In this document: piece after piece, positions 26,815 through 37,284 of the stretch | Layout: every line of letters begins with the position of its first letter | Position numbering within the stretch: the stretch's first letter is position 1 | Assembly: GCF_001310225.1 (NCBI RefSeq) | Contig: NZ_CP012898.1 | Coordinates: 868,001-932,000 of the forward strand | Direction of reading: 5' to 3' | Length of the DNA: 64,000 bases | DNA from: Pseudalgibacter alginicilyticus | GTDB lineage: Bacteria > Bacteroidota > Bacteroidia > Flavobacteriales > Flavobacteriaceae | The notes under the pieces: generated by a model | Database searches by the model: none | Seen by the model: only the letters and a program-made list of their open reading frames with translations | What the model was told of the DNA's origin: nothing | Translations under genes and position numbers: made by a program

Positions 26815-29800
26815 ATGGCGTTAAAAATTGTAATTTCACATAAAACTAAATATAAATACGACAGACCTGTTTCTTTATCTCCTCATATTTTTAGGTTAAG
26901 ACCCGCACCACATAGCAGAACGCCCATTGAAGCTTATTCCATAAAAATTAAGCCAGAAAACCAATTCTTTAATTGGCAACAAGACCCGTTTGGAAATTAC
27001 ATGGCACGCCTAATTTTTCCAGATAAAACTACAGAACTCTCCATTGATGTTGAAATTATTGCCGACTTAAAAACCATTAATCCATTTGATTTTTTTGTTG
27101 AAGAATCGGCTGAAGAATACCCCTTTGTATATTCCGAAACAACAAAAAAAGAACTATTACCTTATTTAGAAATTACAGAAAGAGGTAAGCTACTTGAGGA
27201 GTTTATAAAAACCATTGACTATACACCAAGAAAAACCATTTATTTCTTAATTGATATTAACCGAAAAATATATGAATACTTAAACTACAATATCCGTATG
27301 GATCCAGGCGTACAAACCTGCGAAGAAACACTTGGTCAAAAAAATGGATCCTGTAGAGATTATGCATGGCTATTTGTTCAAACATTGCGTCACTTAGGTT
27401 TTGGGGCACGTTTTGTATCGGGTTATTTAGTTCAGCTAAAATCAGACCAAAAATCATTAGACGGTCCTTCTGGTCCTGAAGAAGACTTTACTGACTTACA
27501 TGCTTGGGCAGAAGTTTATTTACCTGGAGCAGGTTGGATTGGATTTGATGCTACCTCAGGCTTATTAGCAAGTGAAGGTCACATTCCCTTAGCTTGTACA
27601 CCTACTTTTGAAAGTGCTGCGCCTGTCACAGGCATGACAGATATTTGTGAAACAGAATTTGAATTTGAAAACTCTGTAAAACGGATTTTTGAATCACCAA
27701 GAGTTACAAAACCTTATACCGAAGCCCAATGGAATGCTATCTACAAATTAGGCTTTAAAGTAGAAAAACAATTAGAAAAAGGAGATGTTCGTTTAACTAT
27801 GGGGGGTGAACCTACATTTGTATCTATTGACGATATGGAGTCGCCTGAATGGAATACTGAAGCTGATGGCCCTCACAAAAGAGAATTAGCTAAAAACTTA
27901 TCTACCAAATTATATGATGAATTTGCAAAAGGAGGTGTTTTACATCAAGCCCAAGGGAAATGGTATCCTGGTGAACCGTTACCACGTTGGCAAATTGAAA
28001 TTTGTTGGAGAAAAGATGGTAGAAACATATGGCATAATAAAAAATTATTATCCTTATTTTCAGACAATCCGATAGTTCCAAAAGATGCCGATAAAATATT
28101 TTTAAAAACCCTTTCTAAACATTTAGGTATTACTGATAAAAATATCATTCCAACTTACGAAGATGCTTTTTATTTTATGTGGGAAGAGGGTAAGCTTCCT
28201 ATAGATATTGATCCTACAAAAGACGATGGTGCACTATTAGTTAAAAACAAATTAAAAGAAATTTTAAAAGATGGAAAATCAAAAGCTATAGGTTATGTAT
28301 TACCTCTAAATAATTCCATGGGCACTTGGTATACCAGCGAATGGGTTTTTAGAAGAAAACACTTATTTTTAATTCCTGGCAACTCCCCAATTGGATTGCG
28401 TTTACCTTTAGACTCTTTAATAAGAAAACCAGAACATGGCGAATTCCCTAAATTTGACCCCGATAATTTTTCTATTAAAGGAAGACTCCCTAGTTTTAAG
28501 AAAACTGCATCAGAACGTTTTGATAGAATTGAAAAAGAAGGAGCTAAAGAGAATAATAAATACTTTATAAGAACAGCTTTATGTTCAGAAATTAGAGAAG
28601 GTAAACTATATTTATTTTTACCTCCTTTAGATTCAGCAGAAATCTTTTTAGATTTAATAGCCTCTATTGAAGCTACGGCAAAAAAGCTTGAGATACCTGT
28701 TGTTTTAGAAGGATACGATCCACCAAAAGACTACCGTTTAGAATCGATGAAAGTAACTCCAGACCCTGGAGTTATTGAGGTAAATGTACATCCAGCTAAA
28801 AACTGGGGAGAACTCACTCAAAATACTTTAAAACTTTATGAACTCGCTAAAGAATCTCGTTTAGGTACCGAAAAATTTATGTTGGATGGCAAGCACACCG
28901 GAACTGGAGGCGGAAATCACGTGACCTTAGGAGGACTATCTCCTGCAGATAGTCCACTATTGCGTAAACCAAGTTTATTACGTAGCTTACTCACATTTTG
29001 GCAGCACCACCCTGGACTTTCGTACTTGTTTTCAGGAGCCTTTATTGGACCTACAAGTCAAGCACCAAGAATTGATGAAGCTCGTATGGAAAACTTATAT
29101 GAACTAGAAATAGCATTTAGTCAAATTCCTAAAGATGGCGAGGTTCCTTTTTGGTTAACTGATAGATTATTTCGCCATTTATTAACTGATCTAACAGGAA
29201 ACACCCACCGTGCAGAATTCTGTATCGATAAATTGTATTCTCCAGACTCATCATCAGGCAGGTTAGGCATATTAGAACTTCGTGCATTTGATATGCCACC
29301 ACATCCACAAATGAGCTTAATGCAAAACCTTTTAGTACGTACTCTAGTAGCATGGTTTTGGAATAAACCTTATGAACATGATCTAGTGCGCTGGGGTTCA
29401 GAATTACATGATAAGTTTTTAATTGAACATTATGTTAGAGAAGATATTAAGGATATTGTAGATCAACTAAACAGAGCGGGTTATAAATTTGAAGAAGATT
29501 GGTTTGATCCATTTTTTGAATTTAGATTTCCTCTTCATGGCATGGTAGAAATTAACAACATTCATTTAGAGTTGCGTGCTGCTATAGAACCATGGAATGT
29601 TTTAGGTGAAGAAATGACTGGAGGAGGAACTTCAAGATATGTAGATTCCTCTGTAGAACGTATTCAAGTTAAAGTAAATCATTTTATTGAAGAACGATTT
29701 GTACTTACTTGCAATGGTGTAAAAGTGCAATTAAACAGTACAGGTGTTCATGGTGAATTTGTTGCTGGTGTTCGCTATAAAGCATGGAATCCATACTCAT

Positions 29801-30141
29801 CTTTACATCCATCTATTGGTGTAGATACCCCATTGGTTTTTGATATTGTTGATACTTGGAACAAACGTTCCATTGGAGGTTGCACGTATTATGTAGCACA
29901 TCCTGGTGGACGTTCGTATGACACCTACCCTGTAAATAGTAATGAAGCAGAATCAAGAAGAATCAATCGTTTTTGGGAATTTGGCCATACCCAAGGCGAA
30001 ATTATAGAAAACGAAGCCATTGTTCAAGGTGGAGAAAGTTCAAAAAAAGTAAAAAAACAAGGTAGTTCTAAAAAATTCAGCTATAAAGAACTCCCTATAA
30101 ATTTTGAGTTTCCTTATACTTTAGATTTAAGAAAAAAATAG
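26815..30141 (+). CDS. Transglutaminase-like protease domain fused to DUF2126 putative amidoligase
   Basis: The 1108-residue protein starts with a bacterial transglutaminase N-terminal beta domain, followed by a papain-fold transglutaminase core with the triad C180 (GSCRDYAW), H229 (LHAWAEVY) and D245 (FDATSG). From about residue 326 (RLTMGGEPTFVSID) to the end is DUF2126, a family predicted by comparative genomics to be a COOH-NH2 ligase of the glutamine-synthetase-like fold. The glycine-rich active-site-like block KHTGTGGGNH is at 693-702. No signal peptide or membrane helix is seen, so it is cytoplasmic. It leads a three-gene cassette with the ATP-grasp and second transglutaminase genes. 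Substrate unknown. Confidence 0.88.
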   Translation: MALKIVISHKTKYKYDRPVSLSPHIFRLRPAPHSRTPIEAYSIKIKPENQFFNWQQDPFGNYMARLIFPDKTTELSIDVEIIADLKTINPFDFFVEESAEEYPFVYSETTKKELLPYLEITERGKLLEEFIKTIDYTPRKTIYFLIDINRKIYEYLNYNIRMDPGVQTCEETLGQKNGSCRDYAWLFVQTLRHLGFGARFVSGYLVQLKSDQKSLDGPSGPEEDFTDLHAWAEVYLPGAGWIGFDATSGLLASEGHIPLACTPTFESAAPVTGMTDICETEFEFENSVKRIFESPRVTKPYTEAQWNAIYKLGFKVEKQLEKGDVRLTMGGEPTFVSIDDMESPEWNTEADGPHKRELAKNLSTKLYDEFAKGGVLHQAQGKWYPGEPLPRWQIEICWRKDGRNIWHNKKLLSLFSDNPIVPKDADKIFLKTLSKHLGITDKNIIPTYEDAFYFMWEEGKLPIDIDPTKDDGALLVKNKLKEILKDGKSKAIGYVLPLNNSMGTWYTSEWVFRRKHLFLIPGNSPIGLRLPLDSLIRKPEHGEFPKFDPDNFSIKGRLPSFKKTASERFDRIEKEGAKENNKYFIRTALCSEIREGKLYLFLPPLDSAEIFLDLIASIEATAKKLEIPVVLEGYDPPKDYRLESMKVTPDPGVIEVNVHPAKNWGELTQNTLKLYELAKESRLGTEKFMLDGKHTGTGGGNHVTLGGLSPADSPLLRKPSLLRSLLTFWQHHPGLSYLFSGAFIGPTSQAPRIDEARMENLYELEIAFSQIPKDGEVPFWLTDRLFRHLLTDLTGNTHRAEFCIDKLYSPDSSSGRLGILELRAFDMPPHPQMSLMQNLLVRTLVAWFWNKPYEHDLVRWGSELHDKFLIEHYVREDIKDIVDQLNRAGYKFEEDWFDPFFEFRFPLHGMVEINNIHLELRAAIEPWNVLGEEMTGGGTSRYVDSSVERIQVKVNHFIEERFVLTCNGVKVQLNSTGVHGEFVAGVRYKAWNPYSSLHPSIGVDTPLVFDIVDTWNKRSIGGCTYYVAHPGGRSYDTYPVNSNEAESRRINRFWEFGHTQGEIIENEAIVQGGESSKKVKKQGSSKKFSYKELPINFEFPYTLDLRKK

Positions 30142-30167
30142 TACATTTTAATTGATAGTAATGCGGT

Positions 30168-32726
30168 ATGATTGTAGATAGGAATATATTATTTAAAAAT
30201 TATTTTTCTGGTGTAAAAAATTATGATGAAGTATTAAAGTCTAATATGTCCATCAATCCATATTGGGAAAAACTACTCAATAACCTAAATCAAATAGGAT
30301 CTAAAAATTTAATATCCAAACAGAATGAGATTGATTGGTTGATGAGTGAAAATGGGGTAACCTATAATGTTTACAACGACCCAAAAGGCATGAATCGTGC
30401 ATGGAATTTGAATATTGTACCTTTTATTCTTTCTCAAAACGAATGGGAACACATTGAAAAAGGTATTAAACAACGGTCCGAATTATTAAATCTTATTTTA
30501 AAAGATATTTATGGAAAACGGGAACTTATAAAAAATGAAATTATTCCTCAAGAAGTTATTTATGCACATCGAGGTTTTTTAAGACAATGCGATCAAATTC
30601 AATATACCACAACTAAACACCTGTTAATACATTCTGTAGATTTATCTAGAGGTCCTGATGGACAATTGTGGGTAGTAAACGATCGCACACAAGCCCCCTC
30701 AGGCATGGGTTACGCATTAGAAAATAGATATTCAATTAGTAGAGTACTTCCTAATATTTTTAAAGACATAAGTATCAAACAACCCTCCAACTTCTTTCAA
30801 GATTTTAATCAAATGTTGTTGGATGCAGCTCCTCAAAACAAGGAAAATCCTACCATTGTAATTTTAAGTCCTGGACCTCATAACGAAACCTATTTTGAAC
30901 ACGCATATTTAGCATCTTTCTTAGGCCACCCCTTGGTTTATGGAAATGATTTGGTTGTGAGAAACGGCAAGGTTTGGATGAAATCATTAAAGGAACTCAA
31001 ACAAGTAGATGTTATTTTAAGACGTGTGGATGATGTTTTTATGGATCCATTAGAATTGAGAGAAGATTCATATTTGGGAGTTGCAGGGCTTCTAGAGGTT
31101 ATTCGTCAACAAAATGTAAGCATCATAAACCCCATTGGTAGTGGTATTTTAGAAAACTCTGGGCTAATTCCTTTTATGAATGCTATTTGCAAATATTTTT
31201 TGAAAGAAGATTTGATACTACCACAAATAGCGTCTTGGTGGTGCGGACAAGAAAAAGAACGCAATTACGTTATAGAAAATCTTGAAAATTTAGTTGTTAA
31301 ACGTATTGACCGCTCCAATAGAGAAAATATTTTTTTCTGTGAGTTTTTAAATGAGTCGGCCATAAAAAACTTAAAAGCTGATATCCAAGCAAATCCGTAC
31401 CACTTTGTAGCACAAGACAAAATATCATTTTCAACAGCTCCAGACTTTGTCAATGGTAAGTTGGAGCCACGAAAAGTTATGTGCAGAATGTTTTCTGTGG
31501 CTAAAAACAACACATACAGCATCATGCCTGGAGGATTAGTTCGAGTAGCTGCAGAAAGAGAAAATCTATTTGTTTCTAATCAACGCGGTGGTATTAGTAA
31601 AGATTTTTGGATTCTTACAGATGAACCACAAACTAACATTCAAAACTACGCTTGGGATACTTCATGTAAAATTCCTATTTCAGATATTAATGATTTACCT
31701 AGTAATACTGCTGAAAACCTCTTTTGGTCTGGCCGTTATTTAGGTAGAGCTTTAGTTACCGCTCGATTTTTAAGAATGGTATTAAATAAAATGAATAGCA
31801 TCCAATACAATAACCGCAAATCACAATCCGATAGCTTGCATTTTCTTTTCCAATCCTTAACTAACATAACTTATACATTTCCTGGTTTTGTAGGTAAAGA
31901 AAGAAAAGAAGCTTTAAAAAACCCACTAAATGAAATTCAATCTTTAATGCTTGATAAAACGAGAGTTGGTAGTTTTGCACAAACCATGACTAGTTTTAAC
32001 AACTCCTATTATTCTTTAAGAAACTTATGGTCTAAAGATATGTGGCGGGTATTTGATAGCATTCAAAAATTATGGTCTAAATTTAATGAAAACAAAGATT
32101 ATTCTGTTTCTGAATTAATCAAACTCTTAGACCGCAATATAACGCGCTTAATTGCTTTCATGGGTCTTATTGAAGAAAGTATTTTAGTTGAACAAGGTTT
32201 ACTTTTATATTTTATAGGTTTACAACAAGAACAGGCCATGATGAACGTTGAAAAATGCCGTTCACTTTTAGTTTTTAACCATGATAAGGTAACCCAATAT
32301 GAAATACTTGAATCCTTATTAACCAGTCACGAAAGTCTGAATATTTACAGATATAGCTATCGCTCCTACTTGAGTGTAGAAAATGTCATTCAACTTATTT
32401 TATTAGACAAGGAATATCCTAAATCCTTAACCTATCAACTTAGGCGGATTCAAAAAGACATTGATCGTTTGCCTCATTCAGAAAGTATTGGAAAGACTAC
32501 ACAATGTCAAATTTTTATTAATGAAGCCAATAAAAAAATTCAAAGTTTAAATGTAGAATTCCTAATGGAATTAAATAAAAATGAGAGTTTAAGACAAAAT
32601 TTAGACGATGTACTATCCGAGTTGAGCGATTTACTTCATGAAACTTCTATGGCTATTTCCGATACCTATTTTAATCATTCATACCAACAAAAACAATTGG
32701 TTAATCAAAATTTTCCACTATCATGA
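30168..32726 (+). CDS. Circularly permuted ATP-grasp protein fused to alpha-E domain
   Basis: The 852-residue protein has a circularly permuted type-2 ATP-grasp region (about residues 70-480), including RGFLRQCDQI, DGQLWVVNDRTQAPSGMGYALENR, ILRRVDDVFMDPLELR and RKVMCRMF. It is fused to an all-helical alpha-E domain (about 513-840, beginning NTAENLFWSGRYLGRA). These two parts are often separate neighbouring genes. ATP-grasp enzymes of this type are predicted to form peptide or amide bonds. It starts 26 bases after the amidoligase gene, and its stop overlaps the start of the next gene by ATGA, which indicates tight coupling. Function has only been predicted. Confidence 0.87.
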   Translation: MIVDRNILFKNYFSGVKNYDEVLKSNMSINPYWEKLLNNLNQIGSKNLISKQNEIDWLMSENGVTYNVYNDPKGMNRAWNLNIVPFILSQNEWEHIEKGIKQRSELLNLILKDIYGKRELIKNEIIPQEVIYAHRGFLRQCDQIQYTTTKHLLIHSVDLSRGPDGQLWVVNDRTQAPSGMGYALENRYSISRVLPNIFKDISIKQPSNFFQDFNQMLLDAAPQNKENPTIVILSPGPHNETYFEHAYLASFLGHPLVYGNDLVVRNGKVWMKSLKELKQVDVILRRVDDVFMDPLELREDSYLGVAGLLEVIRQQNVSIINPIGSGILENSGLIPFMNAICKYFLKEDLILPQIASWWCGQEKERNYVIENLENLVVKRIDRSNRENIFFCEFLNESAIKNLKADIQANPYHFVAQDKISFSTAPDFVNGKLEPRKVMCRMFSVAKNNTYSIMPGGLVRVAAERENLFVSNQRGGISKDFWILTDEPQTNIQNYAWDTSCKIPISDINDLPSNTAENLFWSGRYLGRALVTARFLRMVLNKMNSIQYNNRKSQSDSLHFLFQSLTNITYTFPGFVGKERKEALKNPLNEIQSLMLDKTRVGSFAQTMTSFNNSYYSLRNLWSKDMWRVFDSIQKLWSKFNENKDYSVSELIKLLDRNITRLIAFMGLIEESILVEQGLLLYFIGLQQEQAMMNVEKCRSLLVFNHDKVTQYEILESLLTSHESLNIYRYSYRSYLSVENVIQLILLDKEYPKSLTYQLRRIQKDIDRLPHSESIGKTTQCQIFINEANKKIQSLNVEFLMELNKNESLRQNLDDVLSELSDLLHETSMAISDTYFNHSYQQKQLVNQNFPLS

Positions 32727-33616
32727 TAACATTTCAAATATCTCATAGTACTAGTTACGATTACTCTAGTGGTGTTACATTTTGTCATAATATAGCTACC
32801 ATAAAACCAATGAATATGTTAGGTCAAACTTTACTTGAGTATACTTTAGAAATTAGCCCCATACCATCAGAAATCTCAGAAAAATTAGATTTTTTCGGAA
32901 ATACCGTTACACGTTTTTCCATTCAGAAACATCATGAAAAATTAGTAGTTATAGCAAAAAGCAAAGTACACCGTGATTATACATTACAACCCAATATTGA
33001 AGAGTCTAAATCTGGAAAATCAATTACTTTAAACGAAGCCATTTTAGCTTTAAAAAGTAATGATACAGATATTTTAGAAGCGCGGCAATTTATTTTAGAA
33101 TCTATTTTAATTGCTAAAATATCACCAGATATTAAAGCCTATGCAGAAATATCATTTAAACCTAATAGACCAATATTTGAAGCCGCTTTTGAATTAATGC
33201 AACGTATTTATACAGATTTTGATTTTGATACCGAAGTCACCAACGTAGCCACCCCTATTCACGAGGTTATGAAAGAAAAAAAAGGTGTATGCCAAGATTT
33301 TGCACAAATAGCTATTGCCTGCGTCCGCTCTGTTGGCTTACCTGCCAGATATGTTAGTGGTTATATTGAAACTCTACCACCACCTGGAAAAGAAAAATTA
33401 GTTGGTACTGATGCCTCACATGCATGGTTTTCTGTTTATATTCCTACTTTTGGATGGGTAGATTTTGACCCTACCAACAACCAAATTCCAAAAAATCAAC
33501 ATATTATTGTATCCTATGGTCGAGATTATTATGATGTGCCACCACTTAAAGGCGTTATTTATAGTACTGGTAAAAACAAAATGCAAGTAGCCGTAGATAT
33601 TCGGCCGGCAGTATAG
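32723..33616 (+). CDS. Transglutaminase-like cysteine protease family protein
   Basis: The 297-residue protein has a transglutaminase N-terminal domain (1-95) and a core with the triad C190 (GVCQDFAQ), H233 (SHAWFSVY) and D249 (DFDPTNN). It overlaps the ATP-grasp gene by four bases. No signal peptide is visible. In such cassettes the transglutaminase-like enzymes are thought to act as peptidases or transamidases on the product of the ATP-grasp and amidoligase enzymes; this is inference from gene neighbourhood. A bidirectional terminator follows at 33738. Confidence 0.87.
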   Translation: MITFQISHSTSYDYSSGVTFCHNIATIKPMNMLGQTLLEYTLEISPIPSEISEKLDFFGNTVTRFSIQKHHEKLVVIAKSKVHRDYTLQPNIEESKSGKSITLNEAILALKSNDTDILEARQFILESILIAKISPDIKAYAEISFKPNRPIFEAAFELMQRIYTDFDFDTEVTNVATPIHEVMKEKKGVCQDFAQIAIACVRSVGLPARYVSGYIETLPPPGKEKLVGTDASHAWFSVYIPTFGWVDFDPTNNQIPKNQHIIVSYGRDYYDVPPLKGVIYSTGKNKMQVAVDIRPAV

Positions 33617-33737
33617 TTAACCAAATTTTTGCAATAGAACAAAACCAAAAAGACAAGAAAATAATCTAAGTTAAGTAAATATAAATTTACCCCTTACAAC
33701 AATCTTTTCTCTTTTAAAAACTCATAAAAATTAAAGT

Positions 33738-33770
33738 AAAAGAAATCCTGCATAAAGCAGGATTTCTTTT
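33738..33770. terminator. Bidirectional rho-independent terminator
   Basis: AAAAGAAATCCTGC (33738-33751) pairs perfectly over 14 bp with 33757-33770 around a 5-base loop. T-rich on both strands, it sits between the convergent transglutaminase and glyA genes and can serve both. Confidence 0.85.
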
Positions 33771-33820
33771 TAAACATATTTAAAACAGTCTCTTATATAT
33801 TGAATTATAAAAACAACATT

Positions 33821-35092
33821 TTAAACAAATAATGGTTTGCCAACCATCATAGCGTTTACTTTTGCTTTTACAGTCTCTAAAACAGTTTCATCTTCAAAAT
33901 TGGTTATTACTTCGTCAATCAATTCTACAATAGCCACCATATCAACTTCTTTTAAACCTCTAGTTGTAATAGCTGCTGTTCCTAATCTAATTCCAGAAGT
34001 TACAAATGGTGATTTATCATCAAAAGGTACCATATTTTTATTTACTGTGATATCTGCTTTAACCAAGGCTTGTTCTGCATCCTTGCCAGATAAGTTTTTG
34101 TTACGCAAATCCAATAACATACAATGGTTGTCAGTACCTCCTGAAATAATCTGATAGTCTTTAGCTACCAAAGCCTCTGCCATAGCAGCTGCGTTTTTCT
34201 TTACTTGCAATTGGTAGTGTAAAAAATCATCGGTTAATGCTTCACCAAAAGCAATGGCTTTTGCCGCAATTATATGCTCTAATGGTCCGCCTTGGTTTCC
34301 AGGAAATACAGCTGAATCCAATAAAGACGACATTTTACGTAAACTTCCATTTTTAAGTTTAATTCCAAATGGATTATCAAAATCTTGTCCCATCATAATC
34401 ATACCTCCACGTGGTCCTCTTAAGGTTTTATGAGTTGTAGTTGTTACGATATGGCAATGTGGCATCGGGTCGTTTAAAATGCCTTTAGCAATCAGACCTG
34501 CAGGATGCGAAATATCTGCTAGTAAAATAGCACCAACACTATCAGCAATCACTCTAAAACGTTTAAAATCAATATCACGAGAATATGCGGAAGCACCCGC
34601 AATAATTAATTTTGGCTGTTCTTTAGTCGCTATTTCTTGAATTTTATCATAATTTAAAACCCCAGTTTCTTGCTCTACTCCATAAAAAACAGGGTTGTAA
34701 AGTTTTCCTGAAAAATTTACTGGTGAACCATGTGTTAAATGTCCTCCATGAGATAAATCAAATCCTAAAATTTTATCACCAGGTGTTAAACACGCATGAT
34801 AAACAGCTGTGTTAGCTTGACTCCCAGAATGAGGTTGTACGTTTACGTATTCTGCTCCAAACAAGGCTTTAGCTCTATCAATAGCTATTTGCTCCACTTC
34901 ATCCACCACTTCACAACCGCCATAATAACGCTTTCCTGGGTAGCCCTCAGCATACTTATTTGTTAATACAGAGCCTGCAGCTTCCATAACTTGGCTGCTT
35001 ACAAAATTCTCTGATGCAATTAATTCAATACCATGTAATTGGCGCTCTTTTTCAGCTTCTATAAGTTCAAAAATTTGTTCGTCGCGTTGCAT
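33821..35092 (-). CDS. glyA: Serine hydroxymethyltransferase
   Basis: The 423-residue PLP enzyme interconverts serine plus THF with glycine plus methylene-THF. The PLP lysine lies in [15 protein letters not shown]. Other hallmarks are [23 protein letters not shown] and FPGNQGGP. An in-frame TTG extends the frame to 35131, but that codon lies next to the promoter box at 35120-35127, and [11 protein letters not shown] from 35092 is the normal family start. It works with GcvT (4893) in one-carbon metabolism. Confidence 0.96.
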   Translation of the reverse strand: MQRDEQIFELIEAEKERQLHGIELIASENFVSSQVMEAAGSVLTNKYAEGYPGKRYYGGCEVVDEVEQIAIDRAKALFGAEYVNVQPHSGSQANTAVYHACLTPGDKILGFDLSHGGHLTHGSPVNFSGKLYNPVFYGVEQETGVLNYDKIQEIATKEQPKLIIAGASAYSRDIDFKRFRVIADSVGAILLADISHPAGLIAKGILNDPMPHCHIVTTTTHKTLRGPRGGMIMMGQDFDNPFGIKLKNGSLRKMSSLLDSAVFPGNQGGPLEHIIAAKAIAFGEALTDDFLHYQLQVKKNAAAMAEALVAKDYQIISGGTDNHCMLLDLRNKNLSGKDAEQALVKADITVNKNMVPFDDKSPFVTSGIRLGTAAITTRGLKEVDMVAIVELIDEVITNFEDETVLETVKAKVNAMMVGKPLFV

Positions 35093-35119
35093 AAATATAT
35101 ATTCTGGTTTTAGATTCGG

Positions 35120-35127
35120 CAAAAATA
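35120..35127 (-). promoter_or_regulatory. Bacteroidota -7 promoter box for glyA
   Basis: CAAAAATA on the plus strand reads TATTTTTG on the minus strand, an exact TAnnTTTG match ending 28 bases upstream of the glyA ATG. The rest of the 300-base gap to the lipoprotein gene holds a 12-bp palindrome ATGAATATTCAT (35210-35221) and no gene. Confidence 0.4.
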
Positions 35128-35392
35128 ACAAATAGATTAGTTATACACATTAAAAAACACATATTTACCATGAAGTTTTCAACTATTTATAAACGATGAA
35201 TTAAATTTCATGAATATTCATACCCGCAAATACACTATCAAATTCTTTATTTTAAATACCCTAAAGGAAAAAAAAAGACAGATTAAACCCTAACAAAACA
35301 ACATATAAACGATTTATTACGCATTTAATCTATTATTTTCTTACTTTGGCACTCGTTTTCAAATTGTAAGCCAAATAAAAAACACATAGCAA

Positions 35393-36574
35393 ATGAAAAA
35401 AACTTTACTTTTTGCAGTCGTAGTATTTCTACTAATTTCATGTAGCACACGAAAACAAATTGAAAAATCAGTACGTGTTGGCAACTATGATCAAGCCATT
35501 ACCTACTCTATTGATAAATTAAAAACTAATAAAGACAAAAAAAGTAAAACAGATTTTATAGTCATGCTTGAAGAAGCTTTTAATAAAGCAACAGCACGTG
35601 ATTTAAGCCATATAGATTTCTTAAAAAAAGATAACAATCCTGAAAATTACATTCGCATATACGATGCCTACATTGACCTAAAGAATCGTCAAGAACGCAT
35701 TATGCCTTTATTACCTTTATATATAAATGACCGAGAAATAAACTTAAATTTTAATAACTACGACAATCAAATTATAAATAGTAAAAACAATGCTGCAGAA
35801 CAGATTTACAAAAATGCTACCAAATTATTAAACGCCTCCAATAAACTTGACTATCGAATAGCCTATGACTATTTACGAGACATAGAAGACATAAACCCTA
35901 ACTATAAAGACGTACGTGAACTCATAGATATTGCTCATCAAAAAGGAACCGACTTCGTTTTAGTAAATATGATTAATGATTCTGATAAAATTATTCCTGT
36001 TCGCTTAGAAAATGATTTACTAAATTTTAGTAGTTATGGTTTAAATAATTTTTGGGCAGTATATCATGGTACCCCTAAAGAAAAAATTGATTATGATTTT
36101 AATATGCGTGTTTATTTAAGAAATATCAACATTTCACCTGAACAAATTAAAGAACGACAAATCATAAAAGAAAAGCAAATTGCTGATGGCAAAACTAATT
36201 TATTAGATGAGCGTGGCAACACGGTAAAAGACAGTCTTGGCAATAACATACAAATAGATTATATGAAAACAGTACGCTGTGAATATTATGAGTTTAAACA
36301 ATTTAAATCAACACAAGTAGTTGGAAATGTAGAATATGTAAATCTAAAAAGCAAACAACTCATTGATGCGTTTCCGATAACTAGCGAGTTTGTTTTTGAA
36401 CACATTTACGCAACATCTCAAGGTGATCGTAGAGCATTAGAAACAAGTTTAATCCCTTTTTTAGAAAAACGTGCTGTTCCATTTCCTACTGAAGAACAAA
36501 TGATATATGATACTGGAGAAAACTTAAAACTCAAACTTAAAAATATTATAAATTCATATACCTTCACTAAATAA
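35393..36574 (+). CDS. Conserved lipoprotein of unknown function
   Basis: The 393-residue protein has a lipoprotein signal peptide with lipobox LISC and acylated C17, followed by STRKQIEKSVRVGNYDQAI. That segment and the helical region up to about 190 look like tetratricopeptide-type helix pairs. The second half is predicted mixed alpha/beta without recognised motifs. It is a single-gene unit with a bidirectional terminator downstream. It is probably anchored in the inner or outer membrane facing the periplasm. I do not recognise a functional family. Confidence 0.75.
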   Translation: MKKTLLFAVVVFLLISCSTRKQIEKSVRVGNYDQAITYSIDKLKTNKDKKSKTDFIVMLEEAFNKATARDLSHIDFLKKDNNPENYIRIYDAYIDLKNRQERIMPLLPLYINDREINLNFNNYDNQIINSKNNAAEQIYKNATKLLNASNKLDYRIAYDYLRDIEDINPNYKDVRELIDIAHQKGTDFVLVNMINDSDKIIPVRLENDLLNFSSYGLNNFWAVYHGTPKEKIDYDFNMRVYLRNINISPEQIKERQIIKEKQIADGKTNLLDERGNTVKDSLGNNIQIDYMKTVRCEYYEFKQFKSTQVVGNVEYVNLKSKQLIDAFPITSEFVFEHIYATSQGDRRALETSLIPFLEKRAVPFPTEEQMIYDTGENLKLKLKNIINSYTFTK

Positions 36575-36600
36575 GTAAAAATCCCTTTTAAAATATAAAA

Positions 36601-36637
36601 TACCTCCAAACAGTATTTAACTGTTTGGAGGTAGTTT
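36601..36637. terminator. Bidirectional rho-independent terminator
   Basis: TACCTCCAAACAG (36601-36613) pairs with CTGTTTGGAGGTA (36621-36633), a perfect 13-bp stem with a 7-base loop. T-rich flanks are present on both strands. It separates the convergent lipoprotein and ytxJ genes. Confidence 0.85.
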
Positions 36638-36652
36638 TATAAGGTATAAATT

Positions 36653-37051
36653 TTAGATAAACTTAACTAAATCAACTTCATTTATTTGACCATGCGAAGC
36701 ATACTCAACTACCTCTCCATTTTTAATAACCAAAATCTGAGGCGATTCATGCACAACCTGAAACCTATATCCTACTTCATTAGAAACTTCACGAAAATTT
36801 AATAAATCTAAATAATACAAATCTAAATCCTGTTCCGAAAAGCCATAGCTTTCAACAAACTGACTCATTACCATTCTACTTATACCACAACGGGTAGAAT
36901 GTTTAAAAATAACTTGTGTTTTTATTTTTGACTTTTCCTGAATAATATCTAATTGCTCTAAAGCATCTAAAGCAATCCATGGCAATATTTTTTCTTCTTT
37001 TTTATCAGATACACCCTTAGATGATCCAAATATTTTATCTATCAATCCCAT
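36653..37051 (-). CDS. ytxJ: Bacillithiol system redox-active protein YtxJ
   Basis: The 132-residue thioredoxin-fold protein has the YtxJ active-site context FKHSTRCGISRMVMSQF, with a single cysteine in the usual position. The C-terminal half reads HESPQILVIKNGEVVEYASHG. YtxJ is predicted to reduce bacillithiolated proteins as a monothiol bacilliredoxin. Its presence matches bshA at 10110. It is a single gene, convergent with the lipoprotein and divergent from clpB. Confidence 0.9.
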   Translation of the reverse strand: MGLIDKIFGSSKGVSDKKEEKILPWIALDALEQLDIIQEKSKIKTQVIFKHSTRCGISRMVMSQFVESYGFSEQDLDLYYLDLLNFREVSNEVGYRFQVVHESPQILVIKNGEVVEYASHGQINEVDLVKFI

Positions 37052-37284
37052 TTCTTTATGTTTATTTTTTTTGTAATTTTAGTAGAAATTCTCCGTACCA
37101 TCAATAAGTCGGAACAAACTTCAAATCTTACAGACTGACTAAAAGTCACATAGACATACACTAAAAACAGACATTTTGTCTTTACATGTGAGTTGGTAAG
37201 ATTATTGACTTAATAGATTATAAAAGTAAGATATTAAATTTAACAAACACATTCCTGAAAAAAGGATGATAAAAACATCATACA

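Noticed and set aside
33837-34154. 105-codon plus-strand open frame inside glyA
   Set aside because: It is antisense to the strongly conserved glyA coding sequence, with no motif and no promoter.
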